Below are positions 27,572-35,637 of a DNA stretch of 64,000 nt, piece by piece. The notes under the pieces were generated by a model. It saw nothing but the letters and a program-made list of their open reading frames with translations, had not been told where the DNA came from and made no database searches. This DNA comes from Spiribacter vilamensis (GTDB lineage Bacteria > Pseudomonadota > Gammaproteobacteria > Nitrococcales > Nitrococcaceae): contig NZ_SHLI01000001.1 in assembly GCF_004217415.1 (NCBI RefSeq), positions 930,001 through 994,000 of the forward strand, written 5' to 3'. The translations under genes were made by a program, and so were the position numbers. Within the stretch, counting starts at the first letter, position 1. Each line of letters begins with the position of its first letter.

Positions 27572-28278
27572 GGGACGGCCCCGACCTGCAACCCCTCGCC
27601 CTGCGCCACCAGCCAGCCGGTGTCGAGCAGGGCCTGTACCCGGGGCTGCAGCCGCTCGCGGGCGTTGCCGGTGAGCCGGGTAAACCCGATGGCATGAATG
27701 CCCGCGTTCATCGCCGTCTCGCGATCATCGGCATCGCCATCGAGTACGACGCGGAATAGTGCCAGCATCAGCTCGTCATCGCTCACGTACTCCAGTTGGC
27801 GCGTTTTCTCCGGCGCGGCCCGCCAGTCCCGGTACGACGGTTTCAGGGCCTGCTCCGGCCGCGCCACGCGGCCTGCCTGCCACTGCAGCGACGGCGTCGC
27901 CGAGAGCGCTTCGAGGCGTTCCTCGATGCGCGCCCGAATCCGCGAGCCGAGGCGGCCGACGCCCGCGGCATCAAGCAGCCGATCCGCGAGCACGTCGAAA
28001 TGCACCGGCCCCTCGGCATCGACCACCTGCTCGATGGCGGTATCGAGGGCGGCGTCGGGAATGGCGTGGAAGTCGTCGTAACCACCCAGGCCAAGCCGGA
28101 CGGGATCGACCGATTGATAGGGCCTGATCGGCAGCAGATCGGGCATCCATCGCGTCGGCGCCGCCAGCCGGCCGGGATGCAGTCGCGCGGCGGACGCATC
28201 GGGATCGGGCCGGCGCAGCACTTGCTCATGGAGGGCCACGGCGGCCACCAGGCCCCCCGGCTGATTCGTCGTCGTCAT
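27568..28278 (-). CDS. Standalone DUF3320 protein
   Basis: The 236-aa product resembles DUF3320, which usually forms the C-terminal part of large helicase-nuclease proteins: AIEQVVDAEGPVHFDVLADR, LGSRIRARIEERLEAL, and YVSDDELMLALFRVVLDGD. Here it is free-standing, with no helicase or nuclease motif. The ATG overlaps the stop of the DUF4236 gene (ATGA), so the two are translationally coupled. In large proteins DUF3320 is thought to be a DNA- or partner-binding wHTH-like module; that would be its guess here. Confidence 0.7.
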   Translation of the reverse strand: MTTTNQPGGLVAAVALHEQVLRRPDPDASAARLHPGRLAAPTRWMPDLLPIRPYQSVDPVRLGLGGYDDFHAIPDAALDTAIEQVVDAEGPVHFDVLADRLLDAAGVGRLGSRIRARIEERLEALSATPSLQWQAGRVARPEQALKPSYRDWRAAPEKTRQLEYVSDDELMLALFRVVLDGDADDRETAMNAGIHAIGFTRLTGNARERLQPRVQALLDTGWLVAQGEGLQVGAVP

Positions 28279-29255
28279 GACTCCCCCGCCACCGTCAGCT
28301 CCACTCCCAGCGACTCGACCAGCACATCGAGCATCGCATCCTGCAGGATCGTCCGCTCGCCCAGCGCAAGGCAGGCGTCGTCAATGGCGAACACCGCCTC
28401 GGTCCGCATCGTGTCATCCACCCGATCGGCAAAGGCGCGGGCGATCTGATGGAGAACGCCCAGAATCGGCGCCGGATCGTCACTGTCCCGGCTGTCCCCC
28501 AGCCAGTCCTGCAGTGACCGGGCGGCGACATTCACGTCTGCCAGCAGCGATGGTGTGAACGGGTCATCCGGGACGGTGGCTGAGGCCATCGCCGGGTCGA
28601 GGGTCGATTCACCCCGCCCCATCACGGCGGTCAGCGCAATGAGTGCCGCGAAGAGATCGCGGAGCGGTTCGCGCGTCGGGTCGACGTCCTGTGCGGCAAG
28701 GACCCGCTCACCCGCCGGCGCGATCTCCGTCATCTCGAACGCAATACGCTCCCGGGCCTGCTGCGCCTGCTGCCAGCGACCCACGCCCCACTGCACCACC
28801 ACGGCAACCCCCCGCCCCAGGAGCTTCGCGCTCCAGCCGATCCCGGCAAGCACCAGGTAGACCCCGTTGATGGCGGCCGCCTTCTGCCCGCGCAGTTGCA
28901 CACCGGCAAACTTGGCCGATGAACGACCGGGACGGATCCAGTTGACCGTACCGATCCCGGTTTTCGAGGAGACGCTGACACCGCTTTTCGACAGGTTGAA
29001 ACGTGCGGCATCCGAGCCATACCGCCCGCGGAGGACGAAGCGGCCATTCTGCATGGCGATCTGCGTGTTCTTCGCCAGCCGGGTGGATACCCGCACTCCC
29101 TGGCTCGTGTTGCCGGTCAGGTTGATGCCCGCGGCCTTGACATGCGCCCGCAGCGCCACGCCTCCGGTGCGGCTCGCCCGCAGGTAGCGCCCGGTGTGCT
29201 CGATGCGCTTTTGCCGGCCGTCGCGATCCTTTTCGCCGAACTTGAACAAACCCAT
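28275..29255 (-). CDS. DUF4236 N-terminal domain protein
   Basis: The 326-aa product begins MGLFKFGEKDRDGRQKRIEH. Its first half contains the DUF4236-like segment RFNLSKSGVSVSSKTGIGTV, then a probable hydrophobic segment (AINGVYLVLAGIGWSAKLLG) and a helical, acidic second half. Function is unknown. The ATG overlaps the stop of the upstream serine hydrolase (TGATG) and its own stop overlaps the DUF3320 start. This forms a tightly coupled three-gene unit. Confidence 0.6.
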   Translation of the reverse strand: MGLFKFGEKDRDGRQKRIEHTGRYLRASRTGGVALRAHVKAAGINLTGNTSQGVRVSTRLAKNTQIAMQNGRFVLRGRYGSDAARFNLSKSGVSVSSKTGIGTVNWIRPGRSSAKFAGVQLRGQKAAAINGVYLVLAGIGWSAKLLGRGVAVVVQWGVGRWQQAQQARERIAFEMTEIAPAGERVLAAQDVDPTREPLRDLFAALIALTAVMGRGESTLDPAMASATVPDDPFTPSLLADVNVAARSLQDWLGDSRDSDDPAPILGVLHQIARAFADRVDDTMRTEAVFAIDDACLALGERTILQDAMLDVLVESLGVELTVAGES

Positions 29256-30286
29256 CAATTCCCACGACACGCCGTGCGTGCCAGCCGATCGGTCAGCGCA
29301 TGTAACTGATCCCGGTAGCCCGTCCGGCCCGACGGATGGTCGGGGTCGGAGGTCATGACCACGGTCATCGAGAGACTGGGGATCACGTAGAGCATCTGCC
29401 CCCCGTAACCCCAGCCGTAGTAGCCCTCATGGCCGGCGAAATCGCGGATAAACCAGCCATAGCCATAGCCATCGTTGGTCCATCGTGAGCGCCCCCGGAT
29501 CTGCCAGCTCGCATCGACCCAGCCCCCGGGAAGGAGGCGCTGGCCCGACGCCGTCACGCCGTCGCGTCGATAGAGCTCACCCAGTGCCAGCAGCGCCACC
29601 GGTCGCATGGCCACCTGGTTACCGCCAAAGGCAATGCCCTGCGGATCGGTGATCCAGTCCACGACCTCGACACCGGCCGGCGCCAGCCAGCGGTTGGCCA
29701 GCGTATAGCTCGCGTCGCCGGTGCGGCGCTCGAGAATGGCCGAGAGCAGATGGGTATTGCCGGTCGAGTAACGCATCTCGCCGCCCGGGCGGCCCGACAT
29801 GGGTTGATCGAGCACCGATTCCACCCAGTTATTGCTGGCGACCCAGGCGCCGTAGTTCTCGCCGGAGGTACGCTCGAGCCCCGCCTGCATGGCCAGCAGA
29901 TGGGCAACGCTCAGGTCGTCGAGGCGCGGGTCCGGTTGCGGTGGCAAAGCATCGGGCAACAGATCGGCAACCCGGGCGTCGACGCCCGAGAGCACACCCC
30001 GCTCGATCGCCGCTCCGACCACGGCGGCGATCAGCGTTTTGGACGCGGATTTGACATTGGTCGCGGCATCGGGCGACACGCCGCGGTAGCCCCGGGCGAT
30101 GACGGATTCCCCCTCGATCGCGACATGGAGGGTTCGCAGCGTGTCGAATCGCTGCGCTGATTCCGCCACCTCGACCAGTCCGCTTTCATTGACCCGGCAG
30201 TCCAATGCAGCCGCCGGTGAGGCGAGCAATAAAGCCCCTACCAACATGAACACCATCACCGTAACGATCCCGTGAGCGCTTGCCAT
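29255..30286 (-). CDS. Exported serine hydrolase, class C beta-lactamase family
   Basis: The product (343 aa from the ATG at 30286) has a signal peptide (VFMLVGALLLASPAAALDC) and the serine beta-lactamase fold: SxxK in VKSASKTLIAAVVGA and YxN-like RYSTGNTHLLSAIL. Members include esterases, DD-peptidases and 6-aminohexanoate-dimer hydrolase-like proteins; true beta-lactamase activity is not implied. Start choice is uncertain: codons further upstream overlap the divergent zinc-finger gene, and no clear Shine-Dalgarno is seen. First gene of the hydrolase-DUF4236-DUF3320 unit. Confidence 0.82.
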   Translation of the reverse strand: MASAHGIVTVMVFMLVGALLLASPAAALDCRVNESGLVEVAESAQRFDTLRTLHVAIEGESVIARGYRGVSPDAATNVKSASKTLIAAVVGAAIERGVLSGVDARVADLLPDALPPQPDPRLDDLSVAHLLAMQAGLERTSGENYGAWVASNNWVESVLDQPMSGRPGGEMRYSTGNTHLLSAILERRTGDASYTLANRWLAPAGVEVVDWITDPQGIAFGGNQVAMRPVALLALGELYRRDGVTASGQRLLPGGWVDASWQIRGRSRWTNDGYGYGWFIRDFAGHEGYYGWGYGGQMLYVIPSLSMTVVMTSDPDHPSGRTGYRDQLHALTDRLARTACRGN

Positions 30287-30316
30287 CGCGGGAGACAATA
30301 GTCTAAAAAGATCTAC

Positions 30317-30583
30317 ATGGCGAAAGGATTTGGCAGCGAAGATGCCGCGCAGGACGAGATCGAGGGCGCCGTCGGTGATGCGGTCCGGCGCGCGCAGGAC
30401 GCCCTGCCCCACGGCGTCAGCCGGACGCGCTGCGAGGAATGCGACGCCGTGATCCCCGAAGGGCGTCGTAACGCCCTGCCCGGGGTTCGGCTCTGCGTGC
30501 AGTGCCAGGAGATCCAGGACCAGGCACAGGGCCCGCAATCGGCCTATAACCGCCGCGGCAGCAAGGACAGTCAGTTACGCTGA
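30317..30583 (+). CDS. DksA/TraR C4-type zinc finger protein (YbiI-like)
   Basis: The 88-aa product has a CxxC-x17-CxxC zinc finger (TRCEECDAVIPEGRRNALPG then LCVQCQ) and a short acidic N-terminus. This is the layout of YbiI/TraR proteins, which lack the DksA coiled-coil. Some of these bind the RNA polymerase secondary channel. It overlaps the convergent MBL-fold gene by 9 bp. Confidence 0.88.
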   Translation: MAKGFGSEDAAQDEIEGAVGDAVRRAQDALPHGVSRTRCEECDAVIPEGRRNALPGVRLCVQCQEIQDQAQGPQSAYNRRGSKDSQLR

Positions 30584-31465
30584 CGGCGGGCTCCAGTGCG
30601 CCCCGAACTCATCCACCGGAATCTTCAGATAGCGCAGTCCGTTGGCCTCCGCCGGCGGGAAGTGACCGGCGCGGATATTCACCTGCACGGCGGGCAGGAT
30701 GAGCACGGGCATCGGCAGCGTGGCGTCGCGGGCCTCGCGCATGGCGACGTAATCATCCTCGCTGACGCCATTGCCCAAGTGGATATTGCCGGCCCGCTGC
30801 TCACCGATCGTCGTCAGGCACTCGGGGCCGCGCTCGTCGGTGCCGTAATCATGCAGGACGAACAGTCGGTGGCTGTCCGGTAGGGCATCGAACAGCCGGT
30901 GGATCGAGCGGTAGAGCTCACGCGCGGAACCCGCCGGGAAGTCACAGCGGGCGGTACCGGCATCGGGCATGAACAGCGTGTCACCGACAAACACCGCATC
31001 ACCGATGACATAGGTGATGTGGTCGCTGGTGTGCCCCGGCGTGTGGAAGACCTGCACCGGCAGCTCACCAATAGTGAAGGTCTGCCCGTCCGCAAAGCGC
31101 TGGTCGAACTGGCTGCCATCGACACGGAAGTCGTCACCGAGGTTGAAGAGCCACGCAAAGCGCGTCTGCACCTCGGTGATCCGCTCGCCAATGGCGGTGG
31201 GCGCGTTGAACACTCCCTGGAGGAACGGCATTGCCGTGATGTGATCGGCGTGGGCATGGGTCTCGAGCAGCCAGTCGACGGTGAGCCCCTCGGCCCGGAC
31301 GATTTCCACCAATTGCTGCGCCGTTTCCGTCCCGCTGCGGCCCGACTGCGGATCGAAGTCGAGGGCCGGATCGATAATCGCCGCCCGGCGACTGACCGGA
31401 TCCCACACCACGTACGAAAAGGTATGGCTGGGCGGGTGGAAGACGGATCGGACAATCGGTTTCAC
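30575..31465 (-). CDS. MBL-fold hydrolase, persulfide-dioxygenase/ETHE1-like
   Basis: The 296-aa protein has the glyoxalase II/ETHE1 motif ETHAHADHITAMPFLQ, GELPVQVFHTPGHTSDHI, the metal-bridging Asp in VFVGDTLFMPDAG, and the late His in FVLHDYGTD. ETHE1-like enzymes oxidise glutathione persulfide; the longer C-terminus with EDDYVAMREARDATL is typical of BLH-type members. There is no ATG near the fold start; a GTG at 31465 begins VKPIVRSVFHPPSH about 10 nt after AGGAG. It could use a different thioester or persulfide substrate. Confidence 0.85.
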   Translation of the reverse strand: MKPIVRSVFHPPSHTFSYVVWDPVSRRAAIIDPALDFDPQSGRSGTETAQQLVEIVRAEGLTVDWLLETHAHADHITAMPFLQGVFNAPTAIGERITEVQTRFAWLFNLGDDFRVDGSQFDQRFADGQTFTIGELPVQVFHTPGHTSDHITYVIGDAVFVGDTLFMPDAGTARCDFPAGSARELYRSIHRLFDALPDSHRLFVLHDYGTDERGPECLTTIGEQRAGNIHLGNGVSEDDYVAMREARDATLPMPVLILPAVQVNIRAGHFPPAEANGLRYLKIPVDEFGAHWSPPSA

Positions 31466-31556
31466 GGGCCGGCGACTCCTGATGGGTAGATGTCCTGCAC
31501 TGTAGGAAACCCGGTGCCGATGGCCAAGCGATTCCGTTTGGCCGCCTGACCTTCGC

Positions 31557-31838
31557 CTATTCCACGAGATAGCCGATGTAATACAGCAGGATGAAAAAGA
31601 ACGTGAACGGGGCGCACATCCAGATCTGCCAGTCCGGCCACTCCCCAAAGGAAAGGCGATGGATCCCCCCAGGGACGTGCCCGACCACCAGTCCGACCAG
31701 CAAAGCCGTAAGGTTGACAACCAGCACCTCGCCGACCCAAGTGCTCCATGGATTCCCGTCGCGCGGATAGAAACTGAGCCACACCGGAACCATCAGCACA
31801 TAAATGAACAGTAACTGATTGAATTTCCTATTCAGCAT
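31557..31838 (-). CDS. Small membrane protein, unknown
   Basis: The 93-aa product has three hydrophobic segments (LLFIYVLMVPVWLSFY, VLVVNLTALLVGLVVG, FTFFFILLYYIGYLVE). I recognise no motif. It starts 4 bp after the preceding small membrane protein gene, so the pair is likely cotranscribed. Confidence 0.65.
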   Translation of the reverse strand: MLNRKFNQLLFIYVLMVPVWLSFYPRDGNPWSTWVGEVLVVNLTALLVGLVVGHVPGGIHRLSFGEWPDWQIWMCAPFTFFFILLYYIGYLVE

Positions 31839-31842
31839 CTCT

Positions 31843-32088
31843 CTAGTCCTCGTCGGGAGGCCGTCCCAGCAGGGCGGCGACGGATTCGTTATGGCGCCGA
31901 ACGGTGTGATCACCCCAGTAAATGGACGCACCCCAGCAGATAAACGGAATAATCCCGGTTCCCACCGTGCTCAGTGCGATCACTATCAGTAGTAGCGCCC
32001 CACCCGCGCTCGAGTAGAAAAGCCCGAGGGGACCGAATGCCACGGTGAGAAGAGCCGATGTCGTACGGGACTTGGTGCGCAGATTCAT
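31843..32088 (-). CDS. Small two-helix membrane protein, unknown
   Basis: The 81-aa product has two hydrophobic segments (ALLTVAFGPLGLFYSSAGG and LLIVIALSTVGTGIIPF) and a charged C-terminal tail (VRRHNESVAALLGRPPDED). I recognise no catalytic motif. It is the first gene of a two-gene minus-strand unit. Confidence 0.65.
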   Translation of the reverse strand: MNLRTKSRTTSALLTVAFGPLGLFYSSAGGALLLIVIALSTVGTGIIPFICWGASIYWGDHTVRRHNESVAALLGRPPDED

Positions 32089-32146
32089 TGCAATAAAGAC
32101 ACTGATCGATGCTGGAAGATTCAGGCTATCGTGCGGAAGGTGACGG

Positions 32147-32698
32147 TTGAACCTGAAACAGGACTACCTGTTCCTGATTCACTTCGCCCGGGCGTATGCG
32201 CTGGCCGCCTACAAGAGCCGGTCGCTCGCGGATCTGCGCCAGGCCCACGAGGGATTGAAGGCCATTGTCGATCTCGAGCTGGGCCTGCACGTGGATTATT
32301 GCCGGGAGTGGGGTATCAGCGAGACCGAACTCGAGGCACTGCCAGAGGCGCGAGCTACCCTCGCCTATACCCGCTACGTGCTCGACACCGGCCATCGCGG
32401 TGACCTGCTCGACCTGCATGTGGCGCTGGCACCGTGCGTGATCGGCTATGGCGAGGTTGCCGACTGGATCAACCAGCGCCCGACCACCGTGCGCGGCGAG
32501 GCCAACCCCTTTGACGCCTGGATTGGCATGTACGAGAGCGAGGAATTCCGGGCCGCCATGACGGCCGAACGGGAGTGGATCGACGCCCGGCTGGCCGGGG
32601 CCACACCGGAGCGGTTCGACGAGCTCGTCACCGTCTTTCGTGACGCCACTCGGCTCGAGATCGACTTCTGGGCGATGGGGCTGGAGGAGCGGGAGTAG
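32147..32698 (+). CDS. TenA/thiaminase II-family protein, N-terminally shortened
   Basis: The 183-aa product matches the TenA fold from its third helix on: LKQDYLFLIHFARAYALA (with the Asp equivalent to B. subtilis D44), ALAPCVIGYGEVADW (catalytic Cys135 equivalent) and RLEIDFWAMG (Glu205 equivalent). TenA enzymes hydrolyse aminopyrimidine thiamine breakdown products for salvage. The first ~35-40 residues of normal TenA are missing. A TGA lies two codons before the only start (TTG 32147), and no matching N-terminus is seen upstream in any frame. It may be a decayed gene or a short functional variant. Confidence 0.8.
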   Translation: MNLKQDYLFLIHFARAYALAAYKSRSLADLRQAHEGLKAIVDLELGLHVDYCREWGISETELEALPEARATLAYTRYVLDTGHRGDLLDLHVALAPCVIGYGEVADWINQRPTTVRGEANPFDAWIGMYESEEFRAAMTAEREWIDARLAGATPERFDELVTVFRDATRLEIDFWAMGLEERE

Positions 32699-32702
32699 CC
32701 GC

Positions 32703-33554
32703 TTAACGCAGGCGGTAGGCCACCGGCACGGTAAGCGTCATCTGCTCGCCGGGGACGGCATCCGGCATCGCCGGGAGCGGGTTGGCGCGCTCCATCATCC
32801 GCCGGGTCGCGCGGTCGAGGATCGGATGATCGGAGTTGGCACCGATCCGGTAATCCAGGATCTCGCCGGCACGGTTGAACGTAAAGGTCACCTGAGTCGT
32901 GCCCTCGTGACGCTGTTGTCGAGCGCGGCGGGGATATTCCTTGTGGCGCGCGAGGTGGGCCTGGATGCGGTCCGTGTAATCGGCCTTTGCTCCCGGATCG
33001 CCGCCGGCACCGCTGTCGTCTTCTCGATCCGTGCCCTCGCCAACCTGCTGGCCGGATTGGTCACCACTGCCCGACTCCCCGACCTGATCGCTGACTACTT
33101 CCTCGGGAGCCTCGTCGGAAGCAGTTTCGGCCGGTGCTGTGGTAGCTGTTTCGGTTGTTTCAGTGGGTGCTGTCTCGGCCGAAGCTGGCTTCACCGGTTC
33201 TGCGCCTGTGCGCTCGTCCACCGCCACGGCGATCTGCGGGTCGTCGGCGTCCGCGGCCACCGGCGCGACCGGCTCCGCTTTGACGGCTTCAGTCCGGGCG
33301 TCTTCTGGCTTCGTGACGGCCGGCTCGACGGACTCCACTGGCTCACGCGCCGAATCCGCCTCGGCATTCTCGGGCTCCACGGCCTCCGCGCCCGGCGGCG
33401 TCCCGCCGGTCTGTCCCAGGCCGACCTTAATACCTCCAGTGCCGGGCGCTTGGGCACCGGTCTCGGGTTCGTGCCACAACAGCACCATGACGACGGCGAC
33501 GTGAATAATGAGCGCCACCACCACGCCCACCAGGGCCGGCCAGCGCGCCCCCAT
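32703..33554 (-). CDS. TonB family energy transducer
   Basis: The 283-aa product has a single N-terminal membrane anchor (ALVGVVVALIIHVAVVMVLL), a long Pro/Ala/Glu/Thr-rich periplasmic linker (about 40-190), and a C-terminal TonB domain (YPRRARQQRHEGTTQVTFTF). It links the ExbB/ExbD motor to outer-membrane receptors. The linker is Glu/Thr-rich, unlike the Pro-Lys linker of E. coli TonB. ATG 33554 lies about 8 nt after GGGAG; an in-frame GTG at 33560 is closer. Last gene of the operon. Confidence 0.9.
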   Translation of the reverse strand: MGARWPALVGVVVALIIHVAVVMVLLWHEPETGAQAPGTGGIKVGLGQTGGTPPGAEAVEPENAEADSAREPVESVEPAVTKPEDARTEAVKAEPVAPVAADADDPQIAVAVDERTGAEPVKPASAETAPTETTETATTAPAETASDEAPEEVVSDQVGESGSGDQSGQQVGEGTDREDDSGAGGDPGAKADYTDRIQAHLARHKEYPRRARQQRHEGTTQVTFTFNRAGEILDYRIGANSDHPILDRATRRMMERANPLPAMPDAVPGEQMTLTVPVAYRLR

Positions 33555-33556
33555 CC

Positions 33557-33976
33557 TCACTCACTCCCCGTCACGGTGAGCAGGTCGATCCCCTCGGCGC
33601 CCGCGTCACGTAGCTGCTCCATGATGGCGACGACGCGGAGCGCCGGCACCCGCCCGTCGGCCTTGACCCGCACCTGCCGATTGCTGCCGGCATCGAGCAT
33701 AGTCAAGACGGTGTCCGAGAGCGCTCCCATCGCCACGCTCTCACCGCCCACCGCCAAGCGCTGATCGGTGCCCACGAGCACGGTTATCCGACCGGCCGGC
33801 TCGGTCTCGCTGCCGGAGCTCGGCGGTTCGATGGCGAATCGGTCGCTGGCCGCCAGCTGGCCGGCCACCATGAAGAAGATCAGCAGCAGGAACACGATAT
33901 TGATCAGCGGCAGGATGCGCTCGTCGTCGCTGATCCCGCGATGTTGCGGCTGGACGAGATGGCGGCGACGGGTCAT
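33557..33976 (-). CDS. ExbD-like protein 2, membrane Asp replaced by Asn
   Basis: The 139-aa protein has one N-terminal helix and a periplasmic ExbD domain. The membrane motif reads ILPLINIVFLLLIFFMVAG: Asn sits where ExbD/TolR carry the proton-carrying Asp (PLIDVV). The neighbouring ExbD keeps the Asp. So this copy probably cannot carry protons itself and may form a mixed ExbD dimer or play a structural role. It overlaps the first exbD stop by 1 bp (TAATG). Confidence 0.88.
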   Translation of the reverse strand: MTRRRHLVQPQHRGISDDERILPLINIVFLLLIFFMVAGQLAASDRFAIEPPSSGSETEPAGRITVLVGTDQRLAVGGESVAMGALSDTVLTMLDAGSNRQVRVKADGRVPALRVVAIMEQLRDAGAEGIDLLTVTGSE

Positions 33977-34398
33977 TAGCGTCCGTCCCCGATCAGCGAG
34001 ACGTTATCGATATCGGCCGTGTCGAGCCGGTCGAGCACATCGACCGTGCGCTGCAGTGACACCCCTTCGGCCGGTCTAATCAGCACGCGAAGATCCGGGT
34101 CGGTGTCGGTCTGTTGCCGCAAGCGCTCCACCAGTGACGGCAACTCGATGGCCTTTCCGGCCAGGCGCAATCCACCGGCCCGCACCTCGACCAGCATGGC
34201 GCCGGTCAGGGCGTCGCCGCTGCCCGCCCGCTGTGGCGGGTCCAGCTCGATGGCGCGCCAGTCCAGGAAGCTGGAGGCGAGCATGAAGAACATCAGCAGG
34301 ATGAACACCACATCGATGAGCGGGGTCAGGCTGATGAGGTTGCGTCGGCCGCGGGGTCTATTCGCCAGACGCGGCGCGGGGCTTCTGGCCACCGTCAT
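33976..34398 (-). CDS. ExbD-like protein 1 (biopolymer transport)
   Basis: The 140-aa protein has the canonical ExbD membrane motif LTPLIDVVFILLMFFMLAS with the proton-carrying Asp, and a periplasmic domain with DPDLRVLIRPAEGVSLQ. It works with ExbB as the proton-driven stator that energises TonB. Its start overlaps the exbB end by 41 bp, so expression is tightly coupled. Confidence 0.92.
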   Translation of the reverse strand: MTVARSPAPRLANRPRGRRNLISLTPLIDVVFILLMFFMLASSFLDWRAIELDPPQRAGSGDALTGAMLVEVRAGGLRLAGKAIELPSLVERLRQQTDTDPDLRVLIRPAEGVSLQRTVDVLDRLDTADIDNVSLIGDGR

Positions 34399-35029
34399 CG
34401 CTCGTCCCCTCCGCCAGATCCGGGGTGAATACGCGGGTCACGGTATCGTCCATGGCGTGGGCCAGGCGCTCGATCCGGCGCTCCAGCCAGCCCAGCAACG
34501 CGACCACCGGAATCGCCACCGCCAGACCGATGGCCGTGGTCAGCAGGGCCTGCCAGATACCGCTCGAGAGCACTGCCGGATTGACCTGGTTACCCGCGTT
34601 CTCCAGCTGCTGGAAGGCCTCGATCATGCCCAGCACAGTCCCGAACAATCCCAGCAGCGGTGCCAGCGAGCCGATCAGCTCCAGCGCACGAAACCCACCG
34701 CGCAGGCGCTCGAGGACCTCGCTGCCGTAGCGCACCACCTCCTCGCGCACGTGTCCTTCGTCGAGACCGCGAAGGTAACCCCGAAACGCGCGTGCCAGGC
34801 TTTGCGCCACCGGCCCCGCATCGGCCGCGGCACGGGTCAGGGCATCGTCGGATCGGCCCCGCTGCCACAGCGCCAGGGCCTGCTCGGCATCACGCCGCTC
34901 GGCGATCCGGGCGATGCGGAACTGGATGAGCTTTGTGACGATGATGCTGACCGCCACCACCGACATGATCAGCAGAATCATGGCCACCACCCCGCCGGCC
35001 TGCAGGATTTCCAATGTTGCCTCGTCCAT
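34358..35029 (-). CDS. ExbB/MotA/TolQ-family proton channel protein
   Basis: The 223-aa protein has three membrane helices: VVAMILLIMSVVAVSIIVTK, then the conserved GSLAPLLGLFGTVLGMIEAF and ALLTTAIGLAVAIPVVALLG segments that form the channel with ExbD. It belongs with the two ExbD proteins and TonB downstream. The overlap with exbD1 supports one operon. Confidence 0.93.
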   Translation of the reverse strand: MDEATLEILQAGGVVAMILLIMSVVAVSIIVTKLIQFRIARIAERRDAEQALALWQRGRSDDALTRAAADAGPVAQSLARAFRGYLRGLDEGHVREEVVRYGSEVLERLRGGFRALELIGSLAPLLGLFGTVLGMIEAFQQLENAGNQVNPAVLSSGIWQALLTTAIGLAVAIPVVALLGWLERRIERLAHAMDDTVTRVFTPDLAEGTSDDGGQKPRAASGE

Positions 35030-35040
35030 TGCCGGTTGCC

Positions 35041-35448
35041 TTATTCCACGAACGCTACGTCACTGCGCGAACTCACCAAGACCTCTCCCGCGCAGTCCGG
35101 TGCCCCGCCACAGTGAGTCACGCCGTTCAGAAGGATCCGATTGATCTCGCTGCATGCGGTGCCCTCGATACGAAAGACCTCCACGCGGGTTTTGTCGGCT
35201 GGCAATGGCCCGAGCTCCACCGCCAGGTGCTTGCTGATAATACCGTCGCCGTCGAACATCACCAGATCGAGCTGGAGGCTCTCCAAAGCCTGGTCCTGGC
35301 TGTTATTGGTGACCATATAGGCCTTACAGCTGTCGCCATCGGCCTCGAGCTTGTTGAGCTCGACACTGACCGGCGCCGCGGCGGCGACCCCGACACCCAG
35401 CCAGGCGAGCGAGACGCCCAGTAGCATCCATTGACTCCAGCGCAGCAT
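35041..35448 (-). CDS. Exported protein, first gene of the TonB operon, unknown
   Basis: The 135-aa product has a clear signal peptide (SQWMLLGVSLAWLGVGVAAA) and a compact domain with VELNKLEADGDSCKAYMVTN and four cysteines likely forming disulfides (SCK, TACS, THC, PDC). I do not recognise a catalytic role. ATG 35448 is chosen so that the signal peptide is at the N-terminus. It lies 11 bp upstream of exbB, suggesting a periplasmic accessory for the TonB system. Confidence 0.7.
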   Translation of the reverse strand: MLRWSQWMLLGVSLAWLGVGVAAAAPVSVELNKLEADGDSCKAYMVTNNSQDQALESLQLDLVMFDGDGIISKHLAVELGPLPADKTRVEVFRIEGTACSEINRILLNGVTHCGGAPDCAGEVLVSSRSDVAFVE

Positions 35449-35637
35449 TGCGCCCTCCCCTTGTCGTATCACTGACACCAATAAAAGCATGGCAGCTGCT
35501 ACGCGCGGCGGCCAGTGGGCGCCGAATCCAGCGATCGGGGAGCCAGGATGACCCCGCCTGCTGGGCTTCGATCAAACCCGATCTTCTCCCGGCTCCGTCC
35601 CTTGCCGTATCCGGCATAACGCACTAGCGTTCGAGGC

